Notes: generated from the letters alone by a model not told the origin. Counted from the stretch's first letter, positions 49,701-59,666 are shown. The stretch: 64,000 bases of DNA from Durusdinium trenchii (GCA_963970005.1 CAXAMN010014169.1:75942-139941); one strand, 5' to 3'. Numbers and translations: made by a program.

Positions 49701-50131
49701 GGTGTTGAAAAAAAGACTTCGGCGATCAGCTTTGGCATTGTAGGAACAGGGAATGAGAATAACCTTGTTCATCGGGCCGTGGTTAAATGTTTTAGTGTTG
49801 ATTGCTTTGAGCTTTTGAAGATGGGTATGTGTCTTTGGGGTTGATGATTAGAAAGGTTGCTTCTTCCAGTGGTCAACCAGGTTTTGAGGATTGTTGTTGA
49901 GCGTGAAAATTACTGTTGAAATGCGCTGTTTTTTTGTTTTGGATGAGGGGAGTCAAAAATGCCCCGATGAGCAAGGGTGTGTCTAACAATAAAACCACCC
50001 AGTCCGCGAGTCCGCGCCAATCTTTGGTCCTGCCATTTACTTCAAGGACCTTTGGTGTGCGCGGCTGGGCAGCGATGGTGGAGCTTTGTGGGAGCAGCTT
50101 GCGGTTCAAGGGGAGGCCTGGAGAGAGGAGG
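34778..50131 (+). CDS. KLHDC4-like: KLHDC4-like Kelch-repeat protein, multi-exon, N-terminus and C-terminus unresolved
   Basis: Nine exons match successive Kelch blades in the order found in KLHDC4: about 34778-34914 (QILIFGGEAYDG), 43083-43151 (PTIPGPEARSAHQ), 43815-43896 (GYLYVFGGEWSSRDQKRY), 44951-45018 (QFRDLWRF...TRWEQLE), 46000-46059 (DSRSGHRMATAGSY), 46877-46980 (VLFGGF...YWDDFYALHL), one ending at 48156 (ISRAGGLLFAAASQ), 48947-about 49009 (VFLYGGSRPTRKGG) and 50011-about 50131 (YFKDLWC...LWEQL). Phases agree across 43083-46980 and 48156/48947. Donors include GC (after 43151 and 46059) and probably GA (after 43896). GG and W-x-L positions typical of Kelch beta-propellers are kept. An exon for the strand between the first two pieces was not found, nor a secure last blade. 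The HGSNAT-like gene lies between exons one and two. Kelch propellers bind proteins; the partner is unknown. Confidence 0.65.
35050..37100. other. Presumed Kelch-gene intron, no supported exon
   Basis: Short frames only. At 35405-35465 a CACTATTAGTGACAAG / CGCTATTAGTCACAAG unit repeats two to three times. The missing Kelch exon could lie here but was not recognised. Confidence 0.45.
37144..42059 (+). CDS. HGSNAT-like: HGSNAT-like heparan-alpha-glucosaminide N-acetyltransferase family protein, nine exons
   Basis: Exons 37144-37230, 37485-37597, 38191-38300, 39107-39284, 39663-39752, 40115-40184, 40735-40831, 41029-41139 and 41647-42059. All junction phases agree and the sum is 423 codons including TAG. 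Family landmarks appear in order: RRLVGLDVLRGITMA (first helix), HAPWDGLHLADLVMPYF (the His here, residue 46, aligns with the active-site His of HGSNAT), VLRRNAFRALRLFLLGL, VRIMGILQRIAIVF, SSWPGCP, GWLDSILLGVQHVY, FDPEGLVTTLSA, WIPFNKRLWSPSYN and PFQWLGANCILFFVLSE. Family members are polytopic membrane enzymes that move acetyl from cytosolic acetyl-CoA to a luminal amino sugar. Donors are GT, GA, GC, GC, GT, GT, GA, GT. The start ATG is the first near the family N-terminus, but the frame is open upstream to 36979. The last 60 residues could contain one more intron. Confidence 0.88.
37318..37412 (-). repeat. Dispersed repeat family C, copy 2, inside HGSNAT-like intron 1
   Basis: The reverse complement matches 33015-33118 in word order (CTAACATGGAAATGGA, TTTACAAACAGGTCCTTTTCC). 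It occupies over a third of the 254-bp intron 37231-37484. Confidence 0.7.
38344..38547. repeat. Hairpin insertion flanked by 25-bp direct repeats (HGSNAT-like intron 3)
   Basis: The sequence CTTAGGCCCGGTAGACGTG followed by (G/C)GAACA occurs at 38344-38368 and again at 38523-38547 with one mismatch. Between them, two arms of about 70 bases made of CTAGTAGTAACAGGTGCC-type units are near-perfect reverse complements around an AT-rich loop (TTAATGTTTATTTAA, about 38436-38450). The arrangement is that of a recent insertion with target-site duplication and long terminal inverted repeats, but no coding capacity. Confidence 0.85.
38735..39088. repeat. Diverged tandem array with inverted end, HGSNAT-like intron 3
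   Basis: Repeated units of about 50 bases built on GCTGCTCAGCAACNGTTTGC and TGACCAGCAAGATTGGCAGG words. About six direct copies are followed at 39020-39088 by an inverted copy (CAATCCTACTGTAATCTTGC, GGTCAGC, GCTGAGCAGCAACCTGCC). The array stops about 20 bases before the acceptor of exon 4. Confidence 0.85.
42600..42725 (+). repeat. Dispersed repeat family B, copy 3
   Basis: Contains CCCAACTGCTACACGGTTGG, GAGGGTCAAAACC and CAGCTATCAGGGTCCCATGG in the order of the copy at 21958-22072. A tandem CCAGACGCGGC pair precedes it. Confidence 0.7.
43160..43810. other. Kelch-gene intron
   Basis: Includes a short tandem of GTACATCTATGGTG-type units at 43266-43345. GC-rich open frames on the minus strand (43662-44033) shadow the next exon. 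Confidence 0.5.
43960..44240. repeat. Simple repeats and AT-rich tract in Kelch-gene intron
   Basis: GGCTTTTGGTGGCTTT units repeat near 43960-44030, followed by (TA)n at 44064-44090 and 44212-44226. CCTATTACCTGTAACAG is mirrored by the inverted CTGTAACACT-like segment near 44190. No coding signal. Confidence 0.7.
45020..45990. other. Kelch-gene intron, nothing recognised
   Basis: AT-rich segment with short frames only. No repeats above simple words and no exon-like borders with family resemblance. Confidence 0.5.
47749..47776. repeat. Half copy of the CCATGGAGTGTCTGGG foldback family
   Basis: CCCCAGACACTCCATATGGG, then ACATTGGGG. One arm only. It lies in the Kelch-gene intron between the exons at 46980 and 48156. 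A second half copy is at 19102-19125. Confidence 0.55.
49020..50005. other. Kelch-gene intron, nothing recognised
   Basis: Short frames only. The 238-residue minus frame 48504-49220 is the shadow of the Kelch exon at 48947 and is not regarded as a gene. Confidence 0.5.
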
Positions 50132-50439
50132 GTAGCCATGGGAGATGAAGTGAATCGCGTGGTTAAAAGGCAGCAAAAATCACCTATATATAATTAGTTG
50201 TTTTATAATCAGGTGACTTTTATGTTCTTTATGTTGTTGGGCAGCCAACAAGGTTTGGTGGCAGTTCATCCGCACTATTGGAAGTGGCATCACAGCTCCA
50301 GGATGTTCACAGGTGTTTCACGGTAGCATTGCTGGATTTGGTGGAGTGAATGTTGTTCCTTTCGAAGCGTAGTGACTTAGTGAATTGCAGGAGCAGACAT
50401 TTACCATTGAAGGATGATACATGTGTGGACTCAACTTGG

Positions 50440-50640
50440 ACGGTGTATGGAAACTGGCATGTGACACACTCAAGAGCACACCAAGTACACTGATGTACAA
50501 TGTCACAAGACGAAGTCCACGGTGGCGACAGCGGCAAACATGTTTTTTTTGCATGGGCAGTATGAACAAAGAGAAAGAGAACTATGCAGACGTTTTGATC
50601 AACGACTCCATGTGAAGAGGTGTTTACAATCCGAACGGCA
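50440..50640 (+). other. Possible last Kelch blade, degenerate
   Basis: Two + frames (RQTCFFCMGSMNKEKENYAD and NMFFLHGQYEQRERE) loosely resemble the acidic last-blade segment of KLHDC4 proteins. Neither has a GG pair in the right place, so this is unproven. Confidence 0.15.
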
Positions 50641-50649
50641 GGTCCGGGG

Positions 50650-51210
50650 TGGTCCTACTATGAATGAAGAGTCTACTGACCCTTTGAGTTTCATGCTTTG
50701 TCGCTGGTGTCTCTCATCACCGGGCTGGGGGACTCCGGCTACGTTTGGCGTCGTTGACTGCACATCACCCTGGAAGAGATGTTGCCGTCCCAGACAGACC
50801 CCCCCCCCTTTTCACAAGAATCCACCCCTGGCCGTTGGAAACGGCAACTGTATGGCACAATTAGTTACATGCAAGTGTTTGTGCTATTTGTTATTTCCAT
50901 TTTTAGCCTGCATCTCTGTCCATATGCAAAACCATGTTGCTGGCAATGTTGGAACTCATGTCGGAACTCATGTTGTAAATTGGCCTATGGTAGACCAAAG
51001 CAGCCCATGTAAGGAACAATGTCGGAGCTCATGTCAGAACTAATGTTTTAAACTTGCCTATGATTCTATGATAGCCTAAATGCTGGAAACTAGGAACATT
51101 GAAAAACATTGGTGTGAGAGTCCTGGAAAACTCGGAAAGGCCCTCTGACTCTGACTCTTTTATCCTGCCCCAGGCTGGTCGTAAGAACAGTATGGCTCTC
51201 CGGTCTCAGT
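50650..51210. other. Convergent strand-switch interval
   Basis: No supported exon on either strand. Upstream exons are all +, downstream exons all -. Contains a run of C at 50802-50809 and imperfect AACTCATGTYGGAACTCATG duplications around 50955-51040. Confidence 0.55.
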
Positions 51211-51216
51211 CAAAAT

Positions 51217-51745
51217 TTAGCCTTCGAGAGATTCGAAAGCTTTGCCTGCCGTGCAAATTTTGCAAGGGCGGAGTTCAGTCTTTTTGTGCCAGTTGCTAGC
51301 AATGGATCTGCATTTTGGGTTTGTGTGAAAACAACGCCCTTCTGGGGTGATGTAAATCACTTGCCCCTGACCCTGACAGATCTCCTTTAACTCTGGCAAT
51401 GGCAAGTCCTCGCCAACGCTATCCCCCTTTCCCTCACACGTTCCAGGTCCAGAATCACAACATTGTTGTTGCTGAGGTCCTGTTTTTTGGCTTCCACGCT
51501 CTTGTTGGATCTTTGCAGGCCGTAGGGGCCAACACACTGATGCAGTCACGACTGCAAGCAACAAAGTGCAGCACAAAACTAAGACGTCTGTGTTGAAGGC
51601 GATGCTGGAAACGTCACCTAGAACTTCGTCTACTGCTAGACTGCTGGAGCTGCTAGCAGCAGCCTCTGTCACCCAGCTGGCAAACACTCCAACAAGTAAC
51701 AGAGGGTTGACTTGCCCAATGGCCCCCATGGCTCTGAGGAAATCA
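51217..51745 (-). CDS. Terminal exon: membrane segments and Cys/His C-terminal module
   Basis: An open minus frame ends at TAA (51217-51219). If spliced, it probably begins at an AG acceptor near 51739 (RAMGAIGQVNPLLLVGVF); the first ATG is at 51759. It has a hydrophobic segment (NPLLLVGVFASWV), a Ser-rich linker, a clear transmembrane helix (DVLVLCCTLLLAVVTASVCW), a Gln/Cys-rich linker, and a C-terminal module VIYITPEGRCFHTNPKCRSI followed by LRPCKICTAGK. This Cys/His arrangement suggests a small metal-binding fold. I recall similar tails at the ends of dinoflagellate Copia-type polyproteins, but cannot verify that here. It may be the 3' end of the large minus-strand unit or a separate gene. 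Confidence 0.5.
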
Positions 51746-52609
51746 CACGGTCTGGCCACTGTGCAAAGTGCCGGGGCTTGATGCTAATGCGATATGTAAC
51801 ATGTAACGTGTACATTATGACATATATGATTATACATATTGGTTATTGGTTACCGTTTGCAAATATACATATATATATATATTTATTATATATCATCATA
51901 CAATCGTATTACTGATATCATAATCCACACAATTGGATTTCAAGTCCTCCAACCTGGCTCAGCATTGAACCCGAGCCACACGTGAAGAACAAACTTACTT
52001 ACCAAATGACCAGACCAAAAAAAACATATCAGTCATGCTGTGGCCGCTCCCTTCACAGAAAAGTACGTGTTGCTGACTACTGCCAATTTACTGGCACATT
52101 CACCGCACAGGACCCAGCTATCATCAGCAACCGTTGCCAAATTCATCTACCTGACCCCCAACACCCCTACAGCCCACGTGCTTGCTTTTCCCAGCTTTGC
52201 AGCATCCTATATCCAGTAGTTCAAAACAAACAGGCCGCCAGGCCAGCAAAGCCGCTGAGGACTGGGAAGAGCGCCCGAACTGACTCTGCATGAGTGGCAT
52301 GGGTACTGCATAAGCACAAGAGGAAGGCACTGGCGCTGTACAGGATTACAGGACCGGACATGTAGTCGTGTGGTGGAGTTCCAAATCCCGAATACCCACG
52401 CGTTGGTTGCTTGAGATTTCAGAGTGAGTGAGGACTCCGACTTCGATTAACACCTGTCACCTGTTGGTGTTCTTATTTGGCCACGTCTTCTAACAAAACA
52501 AAGCCAACTGCAAACACACCGACAACTGACAACTTCTCTCAGTTCCACCTTCTCCTCTCCTCACTCTTGCTTTCTGAGCTTTGTGCGAGGCCCAACCCCA
52601 AGCAACCAC

Positions 52610-52750
52610 GTCACCGATTCGTCAGTAGAACTATGATAGGACGGATCTGTGCCATCTTCATCAGCTGGATCGGCCGGGGCTGGCACAGCAGTACCACTGG
52701 CACTGCCGCTGCTTTCACTCTCATTCTCGCTGGGATCGGGTGTCCTGAAC
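52610..52750 (-). CDS. Candidate exon, acidic Ser/Pro-rich
   Basis: The minus frame reads TPDPSENESESSGSASGTAV and continues Pro/Asp-rich, starting after a TTCAG acceptor. Composition is clearly protein-like and disordered. It sits between the 53867-54754 exon and the terminal membrane exon, and probably belongs to the same transcript. Its phase does not fit directly to 53867, so at least one further exon must lie between. Confidence 0.35.
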
Positions 52751-53866
52751 ACACAGGTCCACACGGCGTTCACCGGTACAGCCGGTACATCAACGGTCAA
52801 CGTTTCGAAGTGAAGTGAAATACTGAAATCTGACTTGGAACCTGAAGATCTTGCACATGTTTTCCAGTTTTGTTCAGACTCAGGCTTTGGAACTTGTGCG
52901 CACACATGCACCACACACATGAAGCCAAAGCAAACATAACATGTGAAATGAAAGGATTTGACTCTCAGACTCTCAAACTTTTCAAACAACCTGCAACAAG
53001 TCCACGACCGACCGATAGTCAAAGTAGCCCCCTGTTTCCAAAGACGCACCTCCCTGACTTACGTACTTTCATTTGCTAAATCATGCTGCATGCTGCCTTG
53101 GGCTCACATCTTCAGAGAGGAAGTAGCATATGACGCCAATCACGCAGGAGCCAATCACACTTGTGGTCATGGAATTTCCTGCACATACACATAAGCAAGC
53201 AAGCAAGCTGCTTGAACACCACCCGGGCATACAGTTTCCAAACTGTCGTTCAAGCTGCTGTGGGAAAAATTGCTTCAAAAAGGTCCTGCCAGCCGCGTGA
53301 TGGTTGAGTAGTCAGCTGGGCTGCCCGTAGTTCTCACTTGGAAATCGACAGGGTTAAAGCCTTGCCCGATGAGCAAAACCTGCCAAAGATGTTTTTTTGA
53401 AGCTTCCACTTCCACTTCAACACATGCCAAAAAGGGTGCGGAAGCTGTGCTAAAACAACCCCGTGCACACCGGCACAAAAGCCAATGTTTTCCCTAAACG
53501 CAGTGGGATTTGACACGTGTTTCTTCCAGCTGCTGCCAGCGCTTGTAGCAGAAGCTCAGTCATAGTCATGGTGCACTGGTGCACATTTGCAGCTTAGCTC
53601 CAAAAACTCCTGCTTACATTGAATCCATGGGCTGTGAGGTTCACACTGCACTTCGAACAAAAACAACACAACCTTATTAGTAATAAGTAGTTACTTTATT
53701 GCACAAAATTCCGCAGAGGTCAATCAGTCTGTTGGTGTCTGTGGACAAGAGAAATTTGGAGAAGTTGAAATGGAAAAAACTAGATAGAATTGCATTGAAT
53801 CCACTGCCCATGAAAGCAATGATCAATGATAGCAGGTCCCTGACCCCCAGTGCTTTGCACACTCAC

Positions 53867-54754
53867 TTGCTCTTCTTTGCCTTTTTTCGCATGCTGGTCT
53901 GCCGGGTCAGACTGCCTGCGCTTGTTCTTGTCGCTCTTGTTGTCCTTTTCCTGCTTTTCCTTCTTTTCCTTCTTCTCCTTCTTGGTGGCTGCTGAACTCT
54001 GACTCTGACCCTTTCCACCTTTTTCTTCCTTTGTTGAAGGTGGCCCAGTCTTTTTCTCTGACTCCTTGACCAGCTCCTTCAGCTTGTCCGGCAATGAGTC
54101 CTTTCCCACACCGAAAGTCTTCCGCAGATACTTCTCATTCTTCTCCACCGTGGAAGCGTTGCCTGAACCAGAAAGGATCATGTCAGCAAAGACCATGACT
54201 GCAGCAAGTTTTGCGGATTCTGCCAGCTGACCCTCCATTTCTTCCTTTGTTTGGTGGCACAGCTTGAGAGCATCTTGCAGCAACTTAGATTGAGCTTTGA
54301 AAGACACAATCGAGGCCAAGCTCTTAAGCATCTCTTGCCCCGACTTCCTTGCTTGTTTCAAGCTGTCGATATCACTGTTGATGTCCTTCTCGTTGTCTTT
54401 GCTGAACACCCACTCAACCTCTTTCATCTTCCATGCTTCTACACAGCTTGTCACATCCCCGTACTTCCCGACAAACTGCTTTGTGGGATCCAGACATGTG
54501 ATTTTCTCTGAATCCAATGTCTTCTCCAAGGCCGCTGAGAACTTGTTCCCATACTCTTGGCACTCCGCACGCTTCTGAGAGAACGCGGCCTCATTCTGAA
54601 GAAGCTCACTCTGACAGCAAGAAAGTGCTGACTCCATCAAACTGAGTCTCTCAGCCAAACCCTGAAGCCCAATGTCCTCCTTCAAGGCGTCTGCTTCTTT
54701 TGCAAAGTCTGTTTGGAGAGCATTCGCAACAGGTCGATACTGGGACGGCACCAA
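53867..54754 (-). CDS. Long coiled-coil exon with Lys-rich end, unknown protein
   Basis: An 888-base exon of 296 codons without a stop, entered after GCAAAG and left at a consensus GTGAGT donor. The N-terminal three quarters are predicted helical with heptad-like spacing (for example LQGLAERLSLMESALSCCQS). The C-terminal part is a Glu/Lys-rich disordered tail (KKEKKEKKEKQEKDNKSDKN) resembling a nuclear or nucleic-acid-binding region. No domain was recognised. It joins in phase to the exon 54828-55123. Confidence 0.6.
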
Positions 54755-54827
54755 CTTTGCAATATCCAAAGGTTTTTTTCTGGAGACTGCCATCAGCCAA
54801 AGCCAGCAGCGCGCGTGAGCTGCATAC

Positions 54828-55123
54828 CTTTTGCATTCTCTCGAGCATCTCGAGCACTGATCGAAGGACTGCTTGGGCTTTGGAATTGGTATCAGTCTCA
54901 CTTGGGCAGCATCCTGAACACTCCAAACTGCACTTCTCCACATATTGGACCCACGCAGCGAGGTGCTCAACTTGGAAGCTGTTTGAGGCTGAGCTGTCCG
55001 AGTCCTTGGAACTGGTATCCATGGCATCAGCTGCCACAGTAGTGTGGAGGCTCCATTTCCTCAAGGCTGCGCACACAGCACCATCATTTGGATTGCCAGA
55101 GTCCAACTCAGCATGGAAAAAGC
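54828..55123 (-). CDS. Helical exon, unknown protein
   Basis: A 296-base exon from a TGCACAG acceptor to a GTATGC donor; 98 full codons plus two bases. It contains AFFHAELDSGNPNDG, an acidic Ser patch, and Cys-rich ECSGCCPSE. No family was recognised. The donor phase matches the next exon at 54754. Confidence 0.55.
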
Positions 55124-55439
55124 CTGTGCAGGAAGCCAATGACCAACAACACAACACCAATCACGGTTGTAGTTCATTGTAGTTCAATTTGAATGATTTG
55201 GAATCTGTAAACTTGAGGCTCGAAACTCGAAACTCAAAACTTGAAACATGCGAACTATAGTCTATAGTTTATAGTGAACGCTCACTACCATGCCCTTCGT
55301 GATCCTTTGTGCGACATGTCCATTATTTGCATGAGGTCCGGAGTCCCGAGTCACAAGTTACACATCACTCACTCACTCAGACTCACTCACCCAAAAAAAC
55401 AAACAGGAAGTCGGAATTTCAGTGGAGCTGAAGCAAGAC

Positions 55440-55881
55440 GAGAAGCATCGCAGCAGGAACTGCTCGGATACAGCAGCTGGATTCTGCGGCATTTTGCCAG
55501 GTGTGAAGAGTGATGCAGCCTGGTCAATCTGCATATCTGCAGCCACCGGAAAGAGATCGCGCACGTAGTCTCCGATCTTCTCCAGCACTCAAAGCTGACA
55601 TCGGACATGAGCACTTCCTTCACCCAAGTGGTCAACTGGCCTGTGGCCCCGGAGACCTTGTCACACATTTCCTTGGCATCTGAAAATGTGGCACTGGCAT
55701 CTTCCAGGTGTTTTGTGATGTCCTTCAACCTCCCCATGGACTGCAGCTGTTTTTGAATGTTTGGCAATGCATCATCGGACAACTCTGTGGTTTTCAATAT
55801 GTCAGATACTGCCTGGATTGCATCCTCGCCTTCTTTCAAGAGGTTGGCCCGCTTCTCCACAGTCTTGAAGGTACCCAGAAC
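55440..55881 (-). CDS. Helical exon with apparent frameshift, unknown protein
   Basis: Entered after GCAG in phase with the preceding exon (56090). It reads through helical sequence to EVLMSDVSFE near 55590; the coding character then continues one base off (LEKIGDYVRDLFPVAADMQI) to about 55440. There is no room for an intron between the two frames. This is either a one-base indel (decay or sequencing error) or an unrecognised splice. The 3' border is uncertain. Confidence 0.45.
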
Positions 55882-56089
55882 CTGCTGCCAAAGGCTCCTT
55901 CAGGATTCAGGAGCAATGGATAAATACTGACATAACTAACAGGTTACCCATCCATGCCAAGAACCCAATAATTAAGGAGGTGTATTTTTTCAATTACCAC
56001 TGGACTACGGACTGCTCACTGCTCATTCTATGAAACTGACCCACAGAACTGAACTTGCTGTGTCATCAGTCATCAGTCAATGATCATAC

Positions 56090-56326
56090 TCTGAAAGCCC
56101 CAAGTTGGGCTGTCCTCCATTGCGCCATAGAATTCATTGACAGCAGGATCCGCTTGGAAAAGTGCTCACTCTGCCTGGAAACGGCGACCACATAGTCTTC
56201 ATCAAAGCTACCATTGCCATCGCCACCCTTCTTCTCAACCTCAAGGCACGCAAAGATTCGCTGGAGGTCCACCATAACTTGGTGGGCAAAGCCGGGCATG
56301 GCCTTGTACTCGTTCAAATCAATCAT
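56090..56326 (-). CDS. Exon, unknown protein
   Basis: From CTAGAG to a GTATGA donor. Reads MIDLNEYKAMPGFAHQVMVD and onward, with a KKGGDGNGSFDEDY loop. It joins in phase on both sides (56446 and 55881). The exon may start up to 30 bases earlier. Confidence 0.55.
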
Positions 56327-56445
56327 CTCTAGTTTGGGCGACGGATCTGGCAGCCTCAAAAATCGCACTGCACAAACTTGCACAACAGAGTTGGGTAGAC
56401 TTTGAGGAGTACCAACGCCGATGCCAGTACCCCGATTCTACATAC

Positions 56446-56787
56446 TCTGCAGGCTCTACAGTAAGCCCAAAATGCGCCACCTTCAAACTGAACAGTTCCC
56501 TGCCCCTCCCTTAAATGAAGTCGAAGGAGCCATTGCCGCACATCATCAAAGGAACTCGTCCGCAGGAAAGGAGGCAAATACTGCCTAGCAAAAGAAATGC
56601 CAGTGTTTGCTCGCAGCTTGTCAAAGAAGCACTCAACAGCAGAGACTTGGGTTTGCAAGAGGCCGTTGATCAAGTTGTATAAGCATTCGTGGCCCTGGCC
56701 GGCAAGCCGTAGAAATGCACCCAAACTGAAGCAGTCGGTCTTGTCAACATCGATGTCAAGGAACTTCCAAAAGATGTAGGGCTCGAC
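56446..56787 (-). CDS. Exon, unknown protein (IFWKFLDIDVDKTDCFSLGA)
   Basis: A 342-base exon of 114 codons between CCCAG and a consensus GTATGT donor. Globular composition with many aromatics and Cys, including LSFARQYLPPF-like and WLLRLHLREGQG segments. No known domain was recognised. The upstream junction to 56929 was not resolved in phase. Confidence 0.55.
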
Positions 56788-56928
56788 CTGGGGCTGCAGT
56801 GTCGGCCATGGGATTGGTTCTGGCTGATAGGTCAGGCTACAGGTTGGTACCATGGGAAGTGCTCAAACTAGGAGTCTGGATTGGAATTGGGATTGGGATG
56901 TGGCACTATGGACTCTTCTGAAATTAAC

Positions 56929-57688
56929 CTAAATGCTTCCTGGCCTCCTGGGGATTGTCCAAAAGTTTCTTGGCAATGGCTCCGGCCATATCCATCAGCA
57001 CGGGAATGTGTTTCGTCACGACCTGTTTGCAAAGACTGTATTGCTTGAACAGCTCAGACTCGTCACCATACAGGAGGCTCTTCACAAGGTCCACTGGTGG
57101 CTGATTCCTGATCAAGCGGGCCACTTCTTTGATGGCACCTGTGATGTCTACAGCTTCTTGGAGCCCAAGCTCCAATTTTTCAGCTGCATCCTTTTGCTCT
57201 GTGGAAGATTGAGCGTTTGCACGAACTTTCTGCATCTCGGTCATGGCTGACGAAGCTCTTCCCAGTCTTCTCTCCAGCTCATTGGTGCGGACCAGGCTCC
57301 TCCAAATGCTGTCGGGAGTCAACTCTGTAAGCGTTGATAACACTTTCGATGCTGCTGTCAGCTGTCCCTTGATGCGTTCAGACACTTTGTTTGGATCCTT
57401 GGCCTGGCCCTGGCCCTTGCGCCTTTTTGGACCGAGTACTTCGGGTTGGACCTCCTGTTCCTGCTCCTCCACATCCTCCTCCCTTTTGCTTTTGTTGCCC
57501 TTTGTCTCTACAGCGCTGCTGTTGGTCTTCAAAGGCTTTGCTGGCAGCTTTGGATCACATTCATCCTCTGATTGCAGTCCACAGCCAGAGCAACTCGATG
57601 AATCGCTGGCGGAATCGGAGCTGTCGCTGGCTGATCCATTGCCGCTTCCATCATTTTTTGCTGTGGCCAGCTTTGCAGCAATGTCGAC
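56929..57688 (-). CDS. Acidic/basic linker plus helical exon, unknown protein
   Basis: A 760-base open exon from a GTCAG acceptor to a GTTAAT donor. Begins VDIAAKLATAKNDGSGNGS, then a Ser/Asp-rich stretch and a mixed-charge nuclear-localisation-like KRRKGQGQAKDPNK segment. A 150-residue helical region (SIWRSLVRTNELERRLGRAS...) follows. No ATG is needed; the start lies further upstream. The opposite-strand frame 57243-57692 is its shadow. Confidence 0.55.
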
Positions 57689-58019
57689 CTGACAAAGGCA
57701 CTCAGGCAGTCATGTCGGAAAGTAAAGGTGGATGTGGAATAGCGTGGTATCACTCACATGGCTGGCCCCGAACCCCAGACCTAGAAGAGACCGTGAAGAG
57801 TGACGTTTCGGAACTATACTAACTACACACTCATCATCCACAGAACCCTACCTAAGACATGGAATGGAACATAATTCTCGCATGTATCATACGACTCTGA
57901 GGCTCCACTAGACCCAAGTGCAGTTCAGTTCATGCAGTTCAACACGTTACACTACAAGTAATACAGTACTACAGGAATCCACAGGAACATGATTTGTCAA
58001 CAGTCAGTCACTACCCATC

Positions 58020-58076
58020 TCTCTCTCTCTCTCTCCCTCCCTCCCTCCCTCCCTCCTTCCCTCCCTCCCTCACTCT
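58020..58076. repeat. CT-rich microsatellite (TCTC)n(CCCT)n
   Basis: Directly beside the 3' end of the exon at 58083-58389. Read on the minus strand it is the (GGGA)n(GAGA)n run that makes the exon's donor hard to place. Confidence 0.95.
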
Positions 58077-58082
58077 CCCCGT

Positions 58083-58389
58083 CAAATGGAGCCTTGGAGT
58101 TGCTCTGGATTTTGTAATCCTCACTGAGTTTTGCAAAGGCGTCCTTGGCGGAACTCTTGTCTCCGTGTTCCTCCATGCGTTCCCGAGTGATGCTCTTTCT
58201 GTGGCCAGTCAGCATGAGTGTTTTGTCCACCTGTGGCACACATTCCTCGCCAGTGCGAGGATGTCTCACTAGTTTGAGATTCAAAGACTTGATGTATTTC
58301 CGGCGATCTGCCATAGACTTGAACTTGATCTTCTTCGGATTGTTCTTTGGGTCGTCGGTCCAAGTCTTGATGTCCACTAACTCGCTGAC
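58083..58389 (-). CDS. Basic exon, unknown protein (ADRRKYIKSLNLKLVRHPRT)
   Basis: Entered after TACCAG. Reads VSELVDIKTWTDDPKNNPKK, then a Lys/Arg-rich globular segment with conserved-looking HPRTGEECVPQVD and LTGHRKSITRERME. It runs into a GA-rich microsatellite without a clear GT donor. No domain was assigned. Confidence 0.5.
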
Positions 58390-58539
58390 CTGGTAAGGAC
58401 TCACAAGCGACTTTAGCTTTAAGCAGGTGAATCCTATGGACTCAATTGGATTGATTTTATTTCGGCACCAACTGACAAAATGCAGCGCACAACCAACCTC
58501 TAGAACTAGAACTAGAACTATCTCCAACATCTCCAACAC

Positions 58540-58719
58540 CTTTTGACTGGCCCCTGGCACCTCTTGAAAGTCGACATACTCTTGCTCAGATCGCCGGATG
58601 AGATCCTGAAGGCTCTGCTTGGTGTGCTTCGGCTTTTTGTGGGGAAACAGGCAGGCTTCCACGACTTTCTCCCGTCGTAGAGAGGCCACCCTGAGTTCAA
58701 GCATACCAACCAAAATGCC
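58540..58719 (-). CDS. Exon, unknown protein
   Basis: A 180-base exon between TACAG and a GTGTTG donor, 60 codons in phase 0. Includes LRREKVVEACLFPHKKPKHT and a helical RRSEQEYVDFQEVPGAS end. Precedes the basic exon at 58389 in transcript order. Confidence 0.5.
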
Positions 58720-59666
58720 CTGTAAAAAAAGAAGAAACTGAAAGAAACTGAGAAGTCTCAGAATCAATTTGCCCTTCCCCTGCAACTGAGTTCCTTTGCC
58801 CAAACAAATTCAGCTAGTCAGCTGGTCTGTGGACTACTGACTACTGGCCACTTGAAAAGTGAAAGCTTTCTCAGGCCACCAAAAGACTTTTCTTGGACCT
58901 GCGGATGCTCGAGGCAAGCTTCTTTGACTTTGGCGGCCTTCTCATTTGGGAAAGACCCTCTGAGGCTATAAAAGCATGCCCGGCAAGTGCAGGAGCCTGG
59001 TTTTGACTGGATCACCAGATGATTGTACCCAGGTGGACAATCCTGAGTTTGCTGCAGTTTTGTTGGTTCAAGTCACCGAGTCAACGAATCCCAAGGTTTG
59101 AAGACATACTAAAATTATATCAAGTCTGGAAACAAGTTGACATCAGGGGTGACAAAACGACACTCACCGACCAACCGGCCAACCCAGTTACCATCCAGTT
59201 CCCTTGATCTCCTTTAAGGTCCTTAACCAATCAAATGCCTACAATCCACTTCTATAAGTCTTGAACTTGAACTTGAACCTTGAAAAAGGTTGGTGTGAAA
59301 GGTGTGACTAGACTAGACTAAACTGAAGGAAGAACGGAAGACTGGGTGGAAGAAGGTCAACAGTCCAGCGCTGCCAAGTAGCTTTGTCAACTGCGCCAAA
59401 CTCTTGTTCACACTGGTTGCAAGTCCCTTGACCCCCTTCTTGCTGATCTTGATGGCTCATGAGGGCGGCAGGCCCAAGAAACAGCAAACAGGAAACCCAA
59501 GCTCACCTGCTACACCCCGGGCAAGTGATCTGAGCTGAATCGAGGTCGGTTTGAGCAAACAGAGTGAGAGAGACTATGGCCACAACTTCACGCTGGCAAA
59601 AACAAAGTCACCTCGCAAACCAATGTTCTCATGGCCTAAGTCTAAGTTAGTAAGCAATTGAGGCAC

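Noticed and set aside
57243-57692. 149-residue + frame, Ser/Leu-rich
   Set aside because: Exact antisense of the well-supported minus exon 56929-57688.
59636-59666. 31-base intron joining VELLG to HENIGLRG (minus)
   Set aside because: Phase fits, but an intron this short is implausible without transcript evidence.
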